64,000 bases of DNA from an uncultured Aquimarina sp. (GCF_947500065.1 NZ_CANMQT010000003.1:372001-436000); one strand, 5' to 3'. Positions 42,035 through 51,707 are shown, numbered from the stretch's first letter. The notes: generated by a model not told the origin, from the sequence alone. Program-made: numbers and translations.

Positions 42035-44485
42035 CTATAATTTCTTAGCATTCTTTACTTTGCTTTTGGTCAATGCTAGTTCTAATACTTCACTCATTTC
42101 TTTTACATAATGAAATTTTAGTCCTTTAAGATATTCAGGTTTTATTTCGTCTATATCTCTTTTATTGTCTTCGCAAAGTAATATTTCTTTAATATGTGCT
42201 CTTTTTGCTGCAAGGATTTTTTCTTTAATCCCTCCTACCGGTAATACTTTACCTCTTAAGGTAATTTCACCTGTCATAGCAATACTCTTCTTCACTTTTC
42301 TTTGGGTAAATAATGACACCAATGAAGTTAACATTGTTATTCCCGCACTTGGTCCATCTTTTGGTGTTGCACCTTCAGGAACATGAATGTGTACATTATA
42401 ATTACCAAAAATCTCTTGATTAACCCCTAATACATCTGCATTTGCCTTGATATATTCCATTGCAATGGTAGCAGATTCTTTCATTACTTTCCCTAAATTT
42501 CCAGTAATGGTAAGGTTACCTTTCCCTTTAGAAAGAATCGATTCAATAAATAAAATATCACCTCCAACACTTGTCCAAGCTAAACCTGTTACCACACCAG
42601 CCACTTCGTTATTTTCATACTTGTCTCGCTCTAATCTAGGAACTCCAAGTACCTCAATAACATCGTCATTGCTAACTTTTACATTATATGATTCTTCCAT
42701 TGCAATGTTCTTAGCTGCGTATCGCACCATTTTTGCAATCTGTTTTTCTAAACCACGAACACCTGATTCTCTTGTATATCCTTCTACAATTTTTTCTAAT
42801 TGAGCTTTTCCAATTTTAAGATGAGATTTATCCAATCCGTGCTCAACTAATTGTTTAGGGAGTAAGTGTTGTTTTGCTATTTCTACTTTTTCTTCTATGG
42901 TATATCCTGTCACATTAATGATTTCCATACGATCACGTAATGCCGGTTGTATGGTATTCAGACTATTAGAGGTTGCAATAAACATTACCTTAGAAAGATC
43001 AAATCCCATTTCTAAGAAATTATCGTGGAATTCAGAGTTTTGCTCAGGATCCAAGACCTCTAACAATGCAGAAGAAGGATCTCCTTGGTTACCAACAGAA
43101 AGTTTATCAATTTCATCTAAAACAAACACAGGATTACTAGTTCCTGCTTTTTTAAGACTTTGAATGATTCTACCAGGCATAGCTCCGATATATGTTTTTC
43201 TATGCCCTCTAATCTCTGCTTCGTCACGTAATCCTCCTAATGAAATACGTACATATTCTCTACCCAATGCTTCTGCAATTGATTTGCCTAAAGAAGTTTT
43301 ACCAACTCCAGGAGGCCCATAAAGACATAATATTGGGGATTTCATATCATTACGAAGCTTCAGAACAGCTAGGTATTCGATAATACGTTTTTTTACTTCA
43401 TCTAAACCATAATGATCACGATCTAGAATTTTCTTAGCACGTTTCAGGTCGAATTTATCTTTACTAAATTCATTCCATGGTAAATCAAGAAATAAATCAA
43501 GATAATTACGTTGAATAGAATACTCCGCTACCTGAGGATTCATACGACGCATTTTAGACAATTCTTTATCAAAATGTTTCTTTATATCCTCATCCCATTT
43601 TTTATCTATACTACGAGCATAAATTTCCTCTATTTCATCTTCATGAGAAACTCCTCCAAGTTCCTCCTGGATTGTTTTCATTTGCTGGTGCAAAAAATAT
43701 TCTCGTTGTTGTTGGCTCATATCATGTTGAACCTTATTCTGAATATCGTTTCTAAGTTCCAATTTCTGAAACTCCAGATTCATATATTTCAACGTAGCAA
43801 GTGCTCTGTCTTTTATATCATCAATTTCCAGTATTTTTTGTTTCTCATCAACTGGCAAATTAAGGTTTGAAGAAACAAAGTTGATCAGAAAAGAATTACT
43901 CTCTATATTTTTTATTGCAAAAGATGCTTCAGATGGAATATTAGGACTTTCTTTAATAATTTCTAGAGCTAGGTCCTTAATTGAATCAATAATTGTATTA
44001 AACTCTTGATTTTCTGTAGAAGGTCTAGTTTCAGGTACCTCAGAAATTTTTGCTCTGATATAAGGTTCTTCTTCTAAAATTTCATCAATTTTAAATCTCT
44101 TTTTTCCTTGCAGAATAACTGTTGTATTTCCGTCAGGCATCTTAAGAACTCTTAAGATTCTAGCCACTACACCAACTTTATTTATATCCTTTGATGTTGG
44201 ATTCTCTACCTCTTCTTCTTTCTGAGATACTACACCAATAGTCTTATTACCGTTATTAGCTTCATTAAGAAGTTTTATTGATTTGTCTCGTCCTGCGGTA
44301 ATAGGGATTACCACACCAGGAAATAGCACTGTATTTCTTAATGGCAATATAGGTAACGTCTCTGGTAATTCTTCTTTATGTATTTCTTCTTCATCTTCAG
44401 GTGTCATTAAAGGTATTAATTCTGCGTCTTCATTTATTCCTTGAAATGACAAACTGTCAAGAGTTGTTAATTTGGATTTCGTCAT
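42035..44485 (-). CDS. lon: ATP-dependent Lon protease
   Basis: An 816-residue AAA+ protease that degrades misfolded and regulatory proteins in the cytoplasm. Order: Lon substrate-binding domain (about 45-245), AAA+ ATPase with Walker A GPPGVGKTS (390-398) and Walker B FVLDEID, and the protease domain with the Ser-Lys dyad at Ser713 (DGPSAG) and Lys756 (GGIKEKILAAKR). Length and order fit LonA. The acidic N-terminal extension (MTPEDEEEIHKEELPE) is usual for Bacteroidota. It is transcribed toward a 700-bp gene-free gap; the divergent neighbour is the ECF sigma gene at 44704. Confidence 0.97.
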   Translation of the reverse strand: MTKSKLTTLDSLSFQGINEDAELIPLMTPEDEEEIHKEELPETLPILPLRNTVLFPGVVIPITAGRDKSIKLLNEANNGNKTIGVVSQKEEEVENPTSKDINKVGVVARILRVLKMPDGNTTVILQGKKRFKIDEILEEEPYIRAKISEVPETRPSTENQEFNTIIDSIKDLALEIIKESPNIPSEASFAIKNIESNSFLINFVSSNLNLPVDEKQKILEIDDIKDRALATLKYMNLEFQKLELRNDIQNKVQHDMSQQQREYFLHQQMKTIQEELGGVSHEDEIEEIYARSIDKKWDEDIKKHFDKELSKMRRMNPQVAEYSIQRNYLDLFLDLPWNEFSKDKFDLKRAKKILDRDHYGLDEVKKRIIEYLAVLKLRNDMKSPILCLYGPPGVGKTSLGKSIAEALGREYVRISLGGLRDEAEIRGHRKTYIGAMPGRIIQSLKKAGTSNPVFVLDEIDKLSVGNQGDPSSALLEVLDPEQNSEFHDNFLEMGFDLSKVMFIATSNSLNTIQPALRDRMEIINVTGYTIEEKVEIAKQHLLPKQLVEHGLDKSHLKIGKAQLEKIVEGYTRESGVRGLEKQIAKMVRYAAKNIAMEESYNVKVSNDDVIEVLGVPRLERDKYENNEVAGVVTGLAWTSVGGDILFIESILSKGKGNLTITGNLGKVMKESATIAMEYIKANADVLGVNQEIFGNYNVHIHVPEGATPKDGPSAGITMLTSLVSLFTQRKVKKSIAMTGEITLRGKVLPVGGIKEKILAAKRAHIKEILLCEDNKRDIDEIKPEYLKGLKFHYVKEMSEVLELALTKSKVKNAKKL

Positions 44486-44703
44486 AAGTATATATCAAAG
44501 TCATTTTGTCATTAAGTCAAAATAACATGCTTTAAAAATTTAATAAAACTGAATTTAGAATAGATAATATTAACAAAATAAGTCATTTATACCTGATTCT
44601 ACTTAGATAAGTCAATTGTTATGCCATAAACTTTAAAAAAATATTTTTAAAACTGTAACAAAACATATCAATCTATATCTTTATATAAAGTAAACTGAAG
44701 TTT

Positions 44704-45255
44704 TTGACACTAACCAAACTAAATACCGAGCAACTCGTAGAAAGATGCCGTAAATGCGATCAGGGAGCGCAGATGGAAATTTATAATCGATACTATAAAG
44801 CAATGTATAATACCGCTTTTAGGATTATAAAAGATTCAGCAGAAGCTGAAGACATTATGCAGGAAGCTTTCTTAACAGCATTTACAAAGTTATCGATGCT
44901 AGAAGATGGTAAAGTATTTGGATCCTGGTTAAAAAGGATAGTTGTCAATTCGAGTCTTACAATATCTCGTAAGCGTACTATTTATGGTGAGGTCCCTTTA
45001 GAAACCGTAGAATATGCACTTACAGATGAAACAGAAGGGGTTGTAAGAGAGGATTTGACTAGTGTTAAGGCAAATGCAGTTTTAGATACATTAAAAGAAC
45101 TAAAAGAAAGTTATAGTACTGCTTTATCATTACACCTAATAGAAGGCTATGATTACGAGGAGATCTGTGAAATTTTGAATATATCATATTCCAATTGTCG
45201 TACACTCATTTCTCGCGCGAAAGAAAGTTTACGAAAAAAATTACTAGTTGCATGA
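44704..45255 (+). CDS. ECF-type RNA polymerase sigma-70 factor
   Basis: A 183-residue sigma factor from a TTG start (44704): region 2 QLVERCRKCDQGAQMEIYNRYYKAMYNTAFRIIKDSAEAEDIMQEAFLTAFTKL and region 4 LKELKESYSTALSLHLIEGYDYEEICEILNISYSNCRTLISRAKESLRKKL. It is the third ECF sigma gene of the window. Its stop overlaps the start of the next gene (ATGA), and four genes run on the same strand (sigma, membrane anchor, DUF4097, GIN). That is a common Bacteroidota arrangement whose signal is unknown. Confidence 0.9.
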   Translation: MTLTKLNTEQLVERCRKCDQGAQMEIYNRYYKAMYNTAFRIIKDSAEAEDIMQEAFLTAFTKLSMLEDGKVFGSWLKRIVVNSSLTISRKRTIYGEVPLETVEYALTDETEGVVREDLTSVKANAVLDTLKELKESYSTALSLHLIEGYDYEEICEILNISYSNCRTLISRAKESLRKKLLVA

Positions 45256-45815
45256 AAACCGAAGATGAAATAGAAAAATTATTTGAACGCATGGAAAATC
45301 AACTTGATGTATTTGAACCATCAGCTGATCATAAAGTACGTTTTTTAGAAAAATTACAGGAACAAAACAAAGTAGTTCCCCTAAAACCTAAGAAGCGAAA
45401 TTGGATTAGACCATTAGCTATAGCTGCTTCTATTGCAATACTCATAGGTATGGTATCTGTAGCTCCTATATTTAAAACGCATGATGAAGCTGATTTAGCA
45501 AGTGTTTCTCCACAAATGGAGGACACCCAAAATTTCTTTACAGTTGCTATTAAAACGCAGTTAGAAGAAATAGACAAAAATTCATCGGCAGAAACAACCG
45601 AACTAGTTGAAGATGCGATGAAACAATTAGAAAAATTAGAATTGAGTTATGAAATTCTAAAAAAAGATCTAGTAGAAAGTAGCAATGATAAAAGAGTAAT
45701 CAGCGCGATGATTAAAAACTTTCAGAAACGTGCTTCATTACTAGAAGAAGTGTTAGAAAAAATTAACAACGTCAACAAATTAAAATTATCAGAAAATGAA
45801 ACCAATATACTATAA
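45252..45815 (+). CDS. Single-pass membrane protein, probable anti-sigma factor
   Basis: A 187-residue protein starting at the ATG overlapping the sigma stop (ATGA, 45252). A cytoplasmic N-terminal region (about 1-55: KTEDEIEKLFERMENQLDVFEP, LEKLQEQNKVVPLKPKKRNW) leads to one helix (about 58-77: LAIAASIAILIGMVSVAPIF) and a helical outer part rich in Glu and Lys (EDAMKQLEKLELSYEILKKDLVESSNDKRVISAMIKNFQKRASLLEEVL). Position and topology suggest it is the anti-sigma of the sigma factor. I see no canonical zinc motif. A start at 45195 is possible in frame but lies inside the sigma gene. Confidence 0.75.
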   Translation: MKTEDEIEKLFERMENQLDVFEPSADHKVRFLEKLQEQNKVVPLKPKKRNWIRPLAIAASIAILIGMVSVAPIFKTHDEADLASVSPQMEDTQNFFTVAIKTQLEEIDKNSSAETTELVEDAMKQLEKLELSYEILKKDLVESSNDKRVISAMIKNFQKRASLLEEVLEKINNVNKLKLSENETNIL

Positions 45816-46896
45816 TATAATCTGTTTATTATTTCTTGTACCTTTCGTTTCCTTTGGAAATGGGGATACCAAGATGAAAGGAAAATATACTAAAGAAAAA
45901 TCTCTTAATAAAGAATTTTCTGTGGATAGTGATGCTTTATTAAAAATAAGAAATGATTATGGAAACCTCGATATAACTTCTTGGGATCAGAACAGAATTG
46001 TAATGGAAATTAACATTAAAGTTAATGGAAATGATGAAGAAAAAGTAATCAAAAAATTAGAAAGTATCGATGTAGTTTTTGAAGCTTCTTCTCAATTAGT
46101 AAGTGCTAAAACAACCTTTGACAAAGATGGTAAATCTTGGTGGTCCAAATTCTCTGATGGTTGGGGTGGAAATAATTTAAAAATGGAAATTAAGTACACT
46201 GTTAAAGTTCCTGCTACCAATAGCGTTGATCTTAACAATGATTATGGAAGTATTACACTAGACAAAATTAAAGGTAGTGCAAAAATAAACTGTGACTATG
46301 GACAGATAATTATTGGAGAGTTATTAGGGAATGAGAATTACGTTAACATCGATTACACAAATAATAGTACCATAAGGTATATGAAAAACGGAAAAATCAA
46401 CGCCGATTATTCTGATTTCACCTTAGAAAAAGGTGGCGAAATAATGCTAAATGCTGATTATACAAAATCCAAGATAAAGTCCGTTAAGGGGCTTAATTAT
46501 AACTGTGATTATGGAAGTTTAAAAGTAGACAATGTTGGGTTTTTTAAAGGAAATGGAGATTATCTTGACACCGATATTGGTAATGTAAGTAATTCGGTAA
46601 GTATTAATTCTGATTATGGTTCTATTAACATTAAAAATTTAGAGTCTACAACAAAAAATGTAACCATAAGAACCGATTACACTGGTGTAAGTATAGGATA
46701 TGATTCTAATTTAAATTTTGATTTTGACATCAAAACATCATATGGAGGTATAACTCTCAGCGACGATATCAATGTTATGAAAAAGAACAAGCAAAATTCT
46801 AGTAAAGACTATCAAGGATATCACGGTCAAAAAAATAGTGGGAATTTAATCAATATCTCTACCAGTTATGGTAGTGTGAAACTAAGAAAAAATTAA
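45796..46896 (+). CDS. DUF4097-like exported beta-helix protein with DYG repeats
   Basis: A 366-residue secreted protein (signal peptide IICLLFLVPFVSFGN). It has repeated strands of the form D-Y-G (RNDYGNLDITSWDQN, LNNDYGSITLDKIKGS, NCDYGQIIIGELL, NADYSDFTLEK, NCDYGSLKVDNV, NSDYGSINIKNLE, TSYGGITLSDD, TSYGSVKLRKN), which should stack into a right-handed beta-solenoid. DUF4097/adhesin-like proteins often lie with ECF sigma operons and GIN-domain proteins in Bacteroidota. It overlaps the anti-sigma gene by 20 bp. An envelope-structure role is inferred. Confidence 0.85.
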   Translation: MKPIYYNIICLLFLVPFVSFGNGDTKMKGKYTKEKSLNKEFSVDSDALLKIRNDYGNLDITSWDQNRIVMEINIKVNGNDEEKVIKKLESIDVVFEASSQLVSAKTTFDKDGKSWWSKFSDGWGGNNLKMEIKYTVKVPATNSVDLNNDYGSITLDKIKGSAKINCDYGQIIIGELLGNENYVNIDYTNNSTIRYMKNGKINADYSDFTLEKGGEIMLNADYTKSKIKSVKGLNYNCDYGSLKVDNVGFFKGNGDYLDTDIGNVSNSVSINSDYGSINIKNLESTTKNVTIRTDYTGVSIGYDSNLNFDFDIKTSYGGITLSDDINVMKKNKQNSSKDYQGYHGQKNSGNLINISTSYGSVKLRKN

Positions 46897-46917
46897 TCAT
46901 CAAATATTCAATCAATT

Positions 46918-47652
46918 ATGAAAACAGTAACAGTAATTTTAAGTATAGCCTTACTAAGTGTATCCTCGCTGCACGCTCAATGGTGGGGAAACGGCAACAA
47001 AGTAGAAGGAAATGGTAATGTCGTAACCAAAACCAGAAATCTATCTAGTTATGATCAAGTAAAATTAAAAGGTAGTCTTGATGTAGCATTGGTATCAGGA
47101 ACAGAAGGAAACATCAAAATCGAAGCAGAAAGTAACTTAATCAAACATATCGTTACAGAAGTTGAAGGTGATATATTAAAAATCTATGTGGAGAAGAACT
47201 ATTATCTTAAGCCAAGTAGAAATAAGATAATACTTATTACCGTACCTTTTAAGGATATTTCTAAGGTAAGTTTATCAGGATCTGGAGACATCTATTCGGA
47301 AGATGTTATTAAGGCAAATTCATTTGAGACAAGAGTTTCAGGTTCAGGAGATGTTCGCTTACATGTAGAAGCAAATGAATTAGAAGGTTCTGTCTCTGGT
47401 AGCGGAGATCTAACATTAAAAGGTTCGACAGAAAACCTAGAATTCAATGTCACTGGCTCTGGAGATGTAAGAGCATATGAATTAAGAGCAAAGAATGTAG
47501 ATGCATCAGTTACTGGTTCTGGAGATATCAAATTAACATCTACACATTCCTTAAAAGCTCGTGTAACCGGTTCTGGAGATATTGATTATAAAGGAAATCC
47601 AGAAAAAGAAGATAAAAAAGTTTCTGGATCAGGAGATATTACAGGACATTAA
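46918..47652 (+). CDS. Head GIN-domain (DUF2807) exported protein with GSGD repeats
   Basis: A 244-residue secreted protein (signal peptide up to HAQ near residue 20): WWGNGNKVEGNGNVVTKTRNLSSYDQVKLKGSLDVALVSG is the head of the domain. Seven copies of [S/T]GSGD follow (SLSGSGDI, RVSGSGDV, SVSGSGDL, NVTGSGDV, SVTGSGDI, RVTGSGDI, KVSGSGDI), each in a strand of a beta-solenoid. The Asp and Gly residues could bind calcium, as in other GSGD repeats, but this is not shown. It is the last gene of the sigma operon, followed by a strong terminator. Confidence 0.88.
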   Translation: MKTVTVILSIALLSVSSLHAQWWGNGNKVEGNGNVVTKTRNLSSYDQVKLKGSLDVALVSGTEGNIKIEAESNLIKHIVTEVEGDILKIYVEKNYYLKPSRNKIILITVPFKDISKVSLSGSGDIYSEDVIKANSFETRVSGSGDVRLHVEANELEGSVSGSGDLTLKGSTENLEFNVTGSGDVRAYELRAKNVDASVTGSGDIKLTSTHSLKARVTGSGDIDYKGNPEKEDKKVSGSGDITGH

Positions 47653-47675
47653 AAGAAGCATATTTCAATAATCCG

Positions 47676-47712
47676 AAAACTGCTTAGGAGGTTTTACTTC
47701 TTAGGCAGTTTT
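47676..47712 (+). terminator. Terminator of the DUF4097/GIN operon
   Basis: A 17-bp stem (47676-47692 with 47696-47712, three G-U pairs) around a 3-nt loop, beginning AAAACTGC and ending GCAGTTTT, followed by more T. It ends the operon of the third ECF sigma factor. Confidence 0.9.
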
Positions 47713-47731
47713 TTTTACGTCTAATAATCTT

Positions 47732-47739
47732 TACTTTTG
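47732..47739 (+). promoter_or_regulatory. Possible -7 element of the phosphatase gene
   Basis: TACTTTTG matches TAnnTTTG, 87 bp before the TTG start at 47826. No TTG is present at the right spacing upstream, so the support is limited. Confidence 0.35.
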
Positions 47740-47825
47740 TAAGTAACTTGTAGTAAGTTATAAAAAACACTCATATTAAATTAAAGTTCATATCTTTAGT
47801 TGACCCCAAAACAAGAACGAACACC

Positions 47826-48560
47826 TTGCAATTTTTATCAAAAAAAGAAATTCATCTTAGAGAAATCCTGCCAGAAGGCTATGTGGATATTCATTCTCAT
47901 TTATTACCTGCCATAGATGATGGAGTAAAAACGGTATATCAATCCGCTTACATTATTGAACAATTTGAAAAATTAGGGGTTAAAAAAATCATTACCACAC
48001 CGCATATAATGCAAGAAGTATGGCCAAATACATCGGAGACTATTCGAACTAAACATACGGAAATGCAAAAAGCATTATCCTCTCTTGATATAAACGTAAC
48101 ATTAGAGGCAAGTGCTGAATATATGCTGGATGATTTATTTTACAAAAGAATAAAAGAAAAAGATATTATCCCTTTACACCAAAGGTATCTCTTAGTAGAA
48201 ATGTCCACCTTTAATCCTCCTATTAATTTAAATGAAATTCTTTTCGAAATTAAATTAGCAGGGTTCACTCCTATTCTGGCTCATCCCGAACGGTATTCTT
48301 TTTATAAAGATGATATTAATAAATTTATACAATTAAAAGAATCTGGTTTTTTATTTCAACTTAATCTGCTTTCAATGTCCGGATATTATGGAGAAAAAGT
48401 AAAAAACATGGCTGCAAAGTTACTTACCGAAAAGCTTTTTGATTTTGCTGGTTCAGATGTACATAATTACCAACAGTTCGAAACATTAGAAAAAGGATTT
48501 ATACCAAAGTACGCAAAAGAAATTTCTAAATTAATGAGACAAAATTGTTCTTTTAGTTAA
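47826..48560 (+). CDS. CpsB/YwqE-type tyrosine-protein phosphatase (PHP domain)
   Basis: A 244-residue PHP-fold metal-dependent phosphatase: HxH motif YVDIHSHLLPAIDDG (near residue 20), KIITTPHIMQEVWPNT, LAHPERYSFYKD, and the C-terminal DxH AGSDVHNYQ. This family removes phosphate from the tyrosine cluster of Wzc-type kinases and so regulates capsule or exopolysaccharide production. The gene starts with TTG and is convergent with the Wzc-like kinase; their stop codons overlap by 3 bp within TTAA at 48557-48560. That fits a kinase/phosphatase pair, although the two genes face each other. Confidence 0.88.
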   Translation: MQFLSKKEIHLREILPEGYVDIHSHLLPAIDDGVKTVYQSAYIIEQFEKLGVKKIITTPHIMQEVWPNTSETIRTKHTEMQKALSSLDINVTLEASAEYMLDDLFYKRIKEKDIIPLHQRYLLVEMSTFNPPINLNEILFEIKLAGFTPILAHPERYSFYKDDINKFIQLKESGFLFQLNLLSMSGYYGEKVKNMAAKLLTEKLFDFAGSDVHNYQQFETLEKGFIPKYAKEISKLMRQNCSFS

Positions 48561-50908
48561 TCTTTTGCTCCATATCCATAACCGTATCCATAACCAACTT
48601 TATCACCAGCTGCATTAAGAAGTACTGCCATATTAGGTAAACGCTTTTCTCTATAGAAATTCTCAGGAACCTGCAGAATTCTTTTGTCAGAATAATTCTC
48701 TCTTACAATATAGATACTTAAATCTGCAAAATGTCCAATTAACAAAGTATCTGTAACAAGACTTACAGGAGCTGTATCGACTACTATATAGTCATAATTC
48801 TCTCCTAAATACTCAAACATCTCTTTTACCCTATCATTCATAAGAAGTTCAGCAGGGTTTGGTGGAATAACACCCGAAGGTACTACAAAAAGAGGATCAT
48901 TTTCACCTTGTTCATATATTACATCTTCAGGTTTAATATCCAAATTCATAATGAAATTAGTGAAACCTGGAGTATCTTTTCCTTTTGGAAGTTCAAAGAA
49001 ATTATGAAATTTAGGGTCACGAAAATCTGTTCCTAGGTATGCTATTTTCTTTCCAGAAATAGCTAATGTTTTTGCCAAGTTTGATGAAACTAACGTTTTA
49101 CCTTCTCCAGAAATCGTAGAGGTTACAAATATAACCTTACCTGTTTCTTTATTAGTTCCGGCCATTAAAAATCCTAAATTCGTTCTAAGAATTCTAAAAG
49201 CTTCTGCTACAGATGATCTACTATTTCTGGAAACAATAATTTTACTTTTCTTACTTTTAGTTCTAGGTATAGCACCTAGAATTGGCATAGAAAGTGCTCT
49301 TTCGAGATCTTCTCGAGAATTCACCTTAGTATTAAATAAATCCTTTAGATAAATAGTTAAAAACGGTAATGCTAGCCCGAAAAATATTGCACCAAAAAAG
49401 ATCATTTTCTTATTTGGAGAAACTGGATATGAACCTAATGTAGAGGCTCTATCAATTACACGCGCATTAGACAATGTTATATGACTTGTAATTTCTGCTT
49501 CTTCACGTTTTTGTAATAAATAAAGATATAATTGCTCTTTAATTCCTTGTTCACGACCTATTGCGGTTAATTCTTTCTGTCTTAGTGGAGCATTATATAA
49601 TTTCCCACTAAAGTATTTATCCTGAGTCCTTAAACTGTTTAAACTAATATTAATAGAGCTTTTTGCGCCGTTTAAACTTGCTATTAATCCTTGTCGTAAT
49701 GAACCAATTTGCTCATCTATATTTACAACTACAGGATTTTGTTCACTTGATGATTTTAATAATCTCTTTCGCTGTCTTATTAACCCATTATATCTTGCTA
49801 CAGTAGATGTTACAGAAGGATCATCAAATCCAAGTGTAGAAGGTAATATATCATATTTACCATCTTGACTAAGAACAAAACGTCTTGTAGATTCGATTTT
49901 TCTTACTTGTGTTTCTAGTCTATTAATTTCTTGAATATTTCTGGAATCTATATCAGCTACACGCTGAGTTTGTGCAGATACATCATTAGTTAATCCAAAT
50001 TTAGACTTATATCCTGCTGCTTCATCATCAACTTCGGATAAATCTCCTGAAATAAGTTCTAACCTTTCATTAATAAATCCAGCCGTTCTAGCAGAAGTTA
50101 GTTTCTTATTTTCAATAGTAGATTTATTATATTCTTCTACCAAATCATTAATAATATCCTTAGCTTTTTCTTTTACCGGATCATTTAGAGATAATTTAAC
50201 GATAGAAGATCCTTTACCAATAGTAATAACCGATAACTTGTTTCTATAACTTTGCGCGACTATGTTAACAGGAGTGATTTTAATATGAATAACCGTTCCT
50301 TTCTTAGATTCAATGCCTTCTACACTAGGAGTTATTACAATATCTCCCACACTTGTATTTATTGTTTTACCGAAGGAATGATCACTTAATTTTGTTCCTT
50401 CTTTATCAACAAAAGAAAAAGAAGTTTCTGAATTGATAAGTACTCTAAAGCTCTTTGATTTAGTATGTACAACGGAATCCGCTGACAAAAAATTAATTTC
50501 TATCAAAGATTTTGGATAATTCTCAGCCTCAAGAACTCTCCCTTTTGTAAAATACTGAACATTAAGCTTTAAGTTATTAACAACATTGGTAAGTAATGTT
50601 CTTGATTTTATAATCTGAATCTCGTTTTCGATTTTATTTTGGCTATCATCCAATAACCCTAAATCTTTAAAAGCCGATAATTCTGATTCACTAACACTTT
50701 CTTCCTGAGAAATCAGTATGGTTCCTGATACATTATATTGTGGAATTGTATATCGTATATGCAGATATGCCAATGTACCAAAAACTACAACACTCAGCAC
50801 AAACCAATACCAATTTTTTACATATTTTAGAATTTCATCTCTAAAATTGAAGCTTGATTTTGGAGGACTTACAAAAATGCTATTATCAGAATTATTATCA
50901 GAAATCAT
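48557..50908 (-). CDS. wzc: Wzc-type polysaccharide co-polymerase / tyrosine autokinase
   Basis: A 783-residue inner-membrane protein: a Wzz domain between two membrane helices (about 29-49 and about 500-520) with a long periplasmic coiled-coil section, then a cytoplasmic BY-kinase domain. That domain has Walker A SGEGKTLVSSNLAKTL, Walker A' GTDFRDPK and Walker B DYIVVDTAPVS. A C-terminal cluster GYGYGYGYGAKD supplies four closely placed tyrosines for autophosphorylation. It controls polymer length and export with the Wza protein, whose gene precedes it by 7 bp. The opposing CpsB phosphatase is its likely regulator. Confidence 0.92.
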   Translation of the reverse strand: MISDNNSDNSIFVSPPKSSFNFRDEILKYVKNWYWFVLSVVVFGTLAYLHIRYTIPQYNVSGTILISQEESVSESELSAFKDLGLLDDSQNKIENEIQIIKSRTLLTNVVNNLKLNVQYFTKGRVLEAENYPKSLIEINFLSADSVVHTKSKSFRVLINSETSFSFVDKEGTKLSDHSFGKTINTSVGDIVITPSVEGIESKKGTVIHIKITPVNIVAQSYRNKLSVITIGKGSSIVKLSLNDPVKEKAKDIINDLVEEYNKSTIENKKLTSARTAGFINERLELISGDLSEVDDEAAGYKSKFGLTNDVSAQTQRVADIDSRNIQEINRLETQVRKIESTRRFVLSQDGKYDILPSTLGFDDPSVTSTVARYNGLIRQRKRLLKSSSEQNPVVVNIDEQIGSLRQGLIASLNGAKSSINISLNSLRTQDKYFSGKLYNAPLRQKELTAIGREQGIKEQLYLYLLQKREEAEITSHITLSNARVIDRASTLGSYPVSPNKKMIFFGAIFFGLALPFLTIYLKDLFNTKVNSREDLERALSMPILGAIPRTKSKKSKIIVSRNSRSSVAEAFRILRTNLGFLMAGTNKETGKVIFVTSTISGEGKTLVSSNLAKTLAISGKKIAYLGTDFRDPKFHNFFELPKGKDTPGFTNFIMNLDIKPEDVIYEQGENDPLFVVPSGVIPPNPAELLMNDRVKEMFEYLGENYDYIVVDTAPVSLVTDTLLIGHFADLSIYIVRENYSDKRILQVPENFYREKRLPNMAVLLNAAGDKVGYGYGYGYGAKD

Positions 50909-50915
50909 AAATTTT

Positions 50916-51707
50916 CTATCTTAAAATAAGTGCCAATGCAGCTAAACCTACACTTACTACACTCAAAACAATTCCAATCGTATTATCTCTTCCTTTAGAA
51001 ACCTTTATTCTAGCATCATTAGGCTCTACATACAATACATCATTCTGAGCCAAATAATAAACTGGCGAATCAAAAATAGATTTAGAAGTAAGATCTACCT
51101 TATGATAGGTATTAACCCCATCATTTTCACGAATCACCATTACATTACCTCTTTTCCCCATAATAGTTAGGTCTCCTGCTAAACCGATAGCTTCAATAAT
51201 CGTTACCCTTTCATTAGGAATTGTAAAAGAACCTGGTTGGCTTACTTCACCAATAACTGTAATTTTAAAATTCTTAAGTCTAACATTAACAATAGGATCT
51301 TTGATGTATATTTTTAGCTTTTCCTTCAGCATATCTTTGATCTGCACCCTAGTCAAACCAGATATCTTTAATTTTCCTAATACCGGAAAATCGATATTTC
51401 CTTCTTCATCAATAAGATAGGTTGGCTCTACTCCTCCATTTCCACCAGAACTGGCACCAATATCTCCAGTAGGAGATGGTAAACTAGCTCCTTGCATTAG
51501 ATTAAAAGGTCTTGCGGCATCCATATCAGTAGCTGAGACCAAAATACTTACAACATCATCCACTTTAAAAACTGGAGTAAATGAATTTGTAGAGTTAATT
51601 TTTTCTAAGTTCTGAGAATCCTGAAAATACACAACATCTGTAGGTGTTTTACAAGAAAAAATAATTGTTGATAGTACCAACAATAGTAAAAATTTGTATG
51701 AATGCAT
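50916..51707 (-). CDS. wza: Wza-type polysaccharide export lipoprotein
   Basis: A 263-residue lipoprotein (lipobox TIIFSCKTPT, Cys19) with a Poly_export domain (VFKVDDVVSILVSATDMDAARPFNL, then YLIDEEGNIDFPVLGKLKISGLTRVQIKDMLKEKL) and a SLBB domain (FKITVIGEVSQPGSFTIPNERVTIIEAIGLAGDLTIMGKRGNVMVI). A hydrophobic C-terminal helix (GIVLSVVSVGLAALALIL) may cross the outer membrane. It forms the outer-membrane pore for the polymer handled by Wzc, 7 bp downstream. A TACTTTTG -7-like element is found 34 bp upstream (51742-51749, minus strand). Confidence 0.92.
   Translation of the reverse strand: MHSYKFLLLLVLSTIIFSCKTPTDVVYFQDSQNLEKINSTNSFTPVFKVDDVVSILVSATDMDAARPFNLMQGASLPSPTGDIGASSGGNGGVEPTYLIDEEGNIDFPVLGKLKISGLTRVQIKDMLKEKLKIYIKDPIVNVRLKNFKITVIGEVSQPGSFTIPNERVTIIEAIGLAGDLTIMGKRGNVMVIRENDGVNTYHKVDLTSKSIFDSPVYYLAQNDVLYVEPNDARIKVSKGRDNTIGIVLSVVSVGLAALALILR

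Noticed and set aside
43511-43870. A 119-residue open frame antisense to lon with hydrophobic stretches
   Set aside because: It is the mirror of a conserved AAA+/Lon domain; the hydrophobicity is a by-product of the opposite strand's Lys/Glu codons.
44486-44530. Repeated GTCA words upstream of lon as a heat-shock-type site
   Set aside because: The words are short, irregularly spaced and not a known heat-shock element in Bacteroidota.
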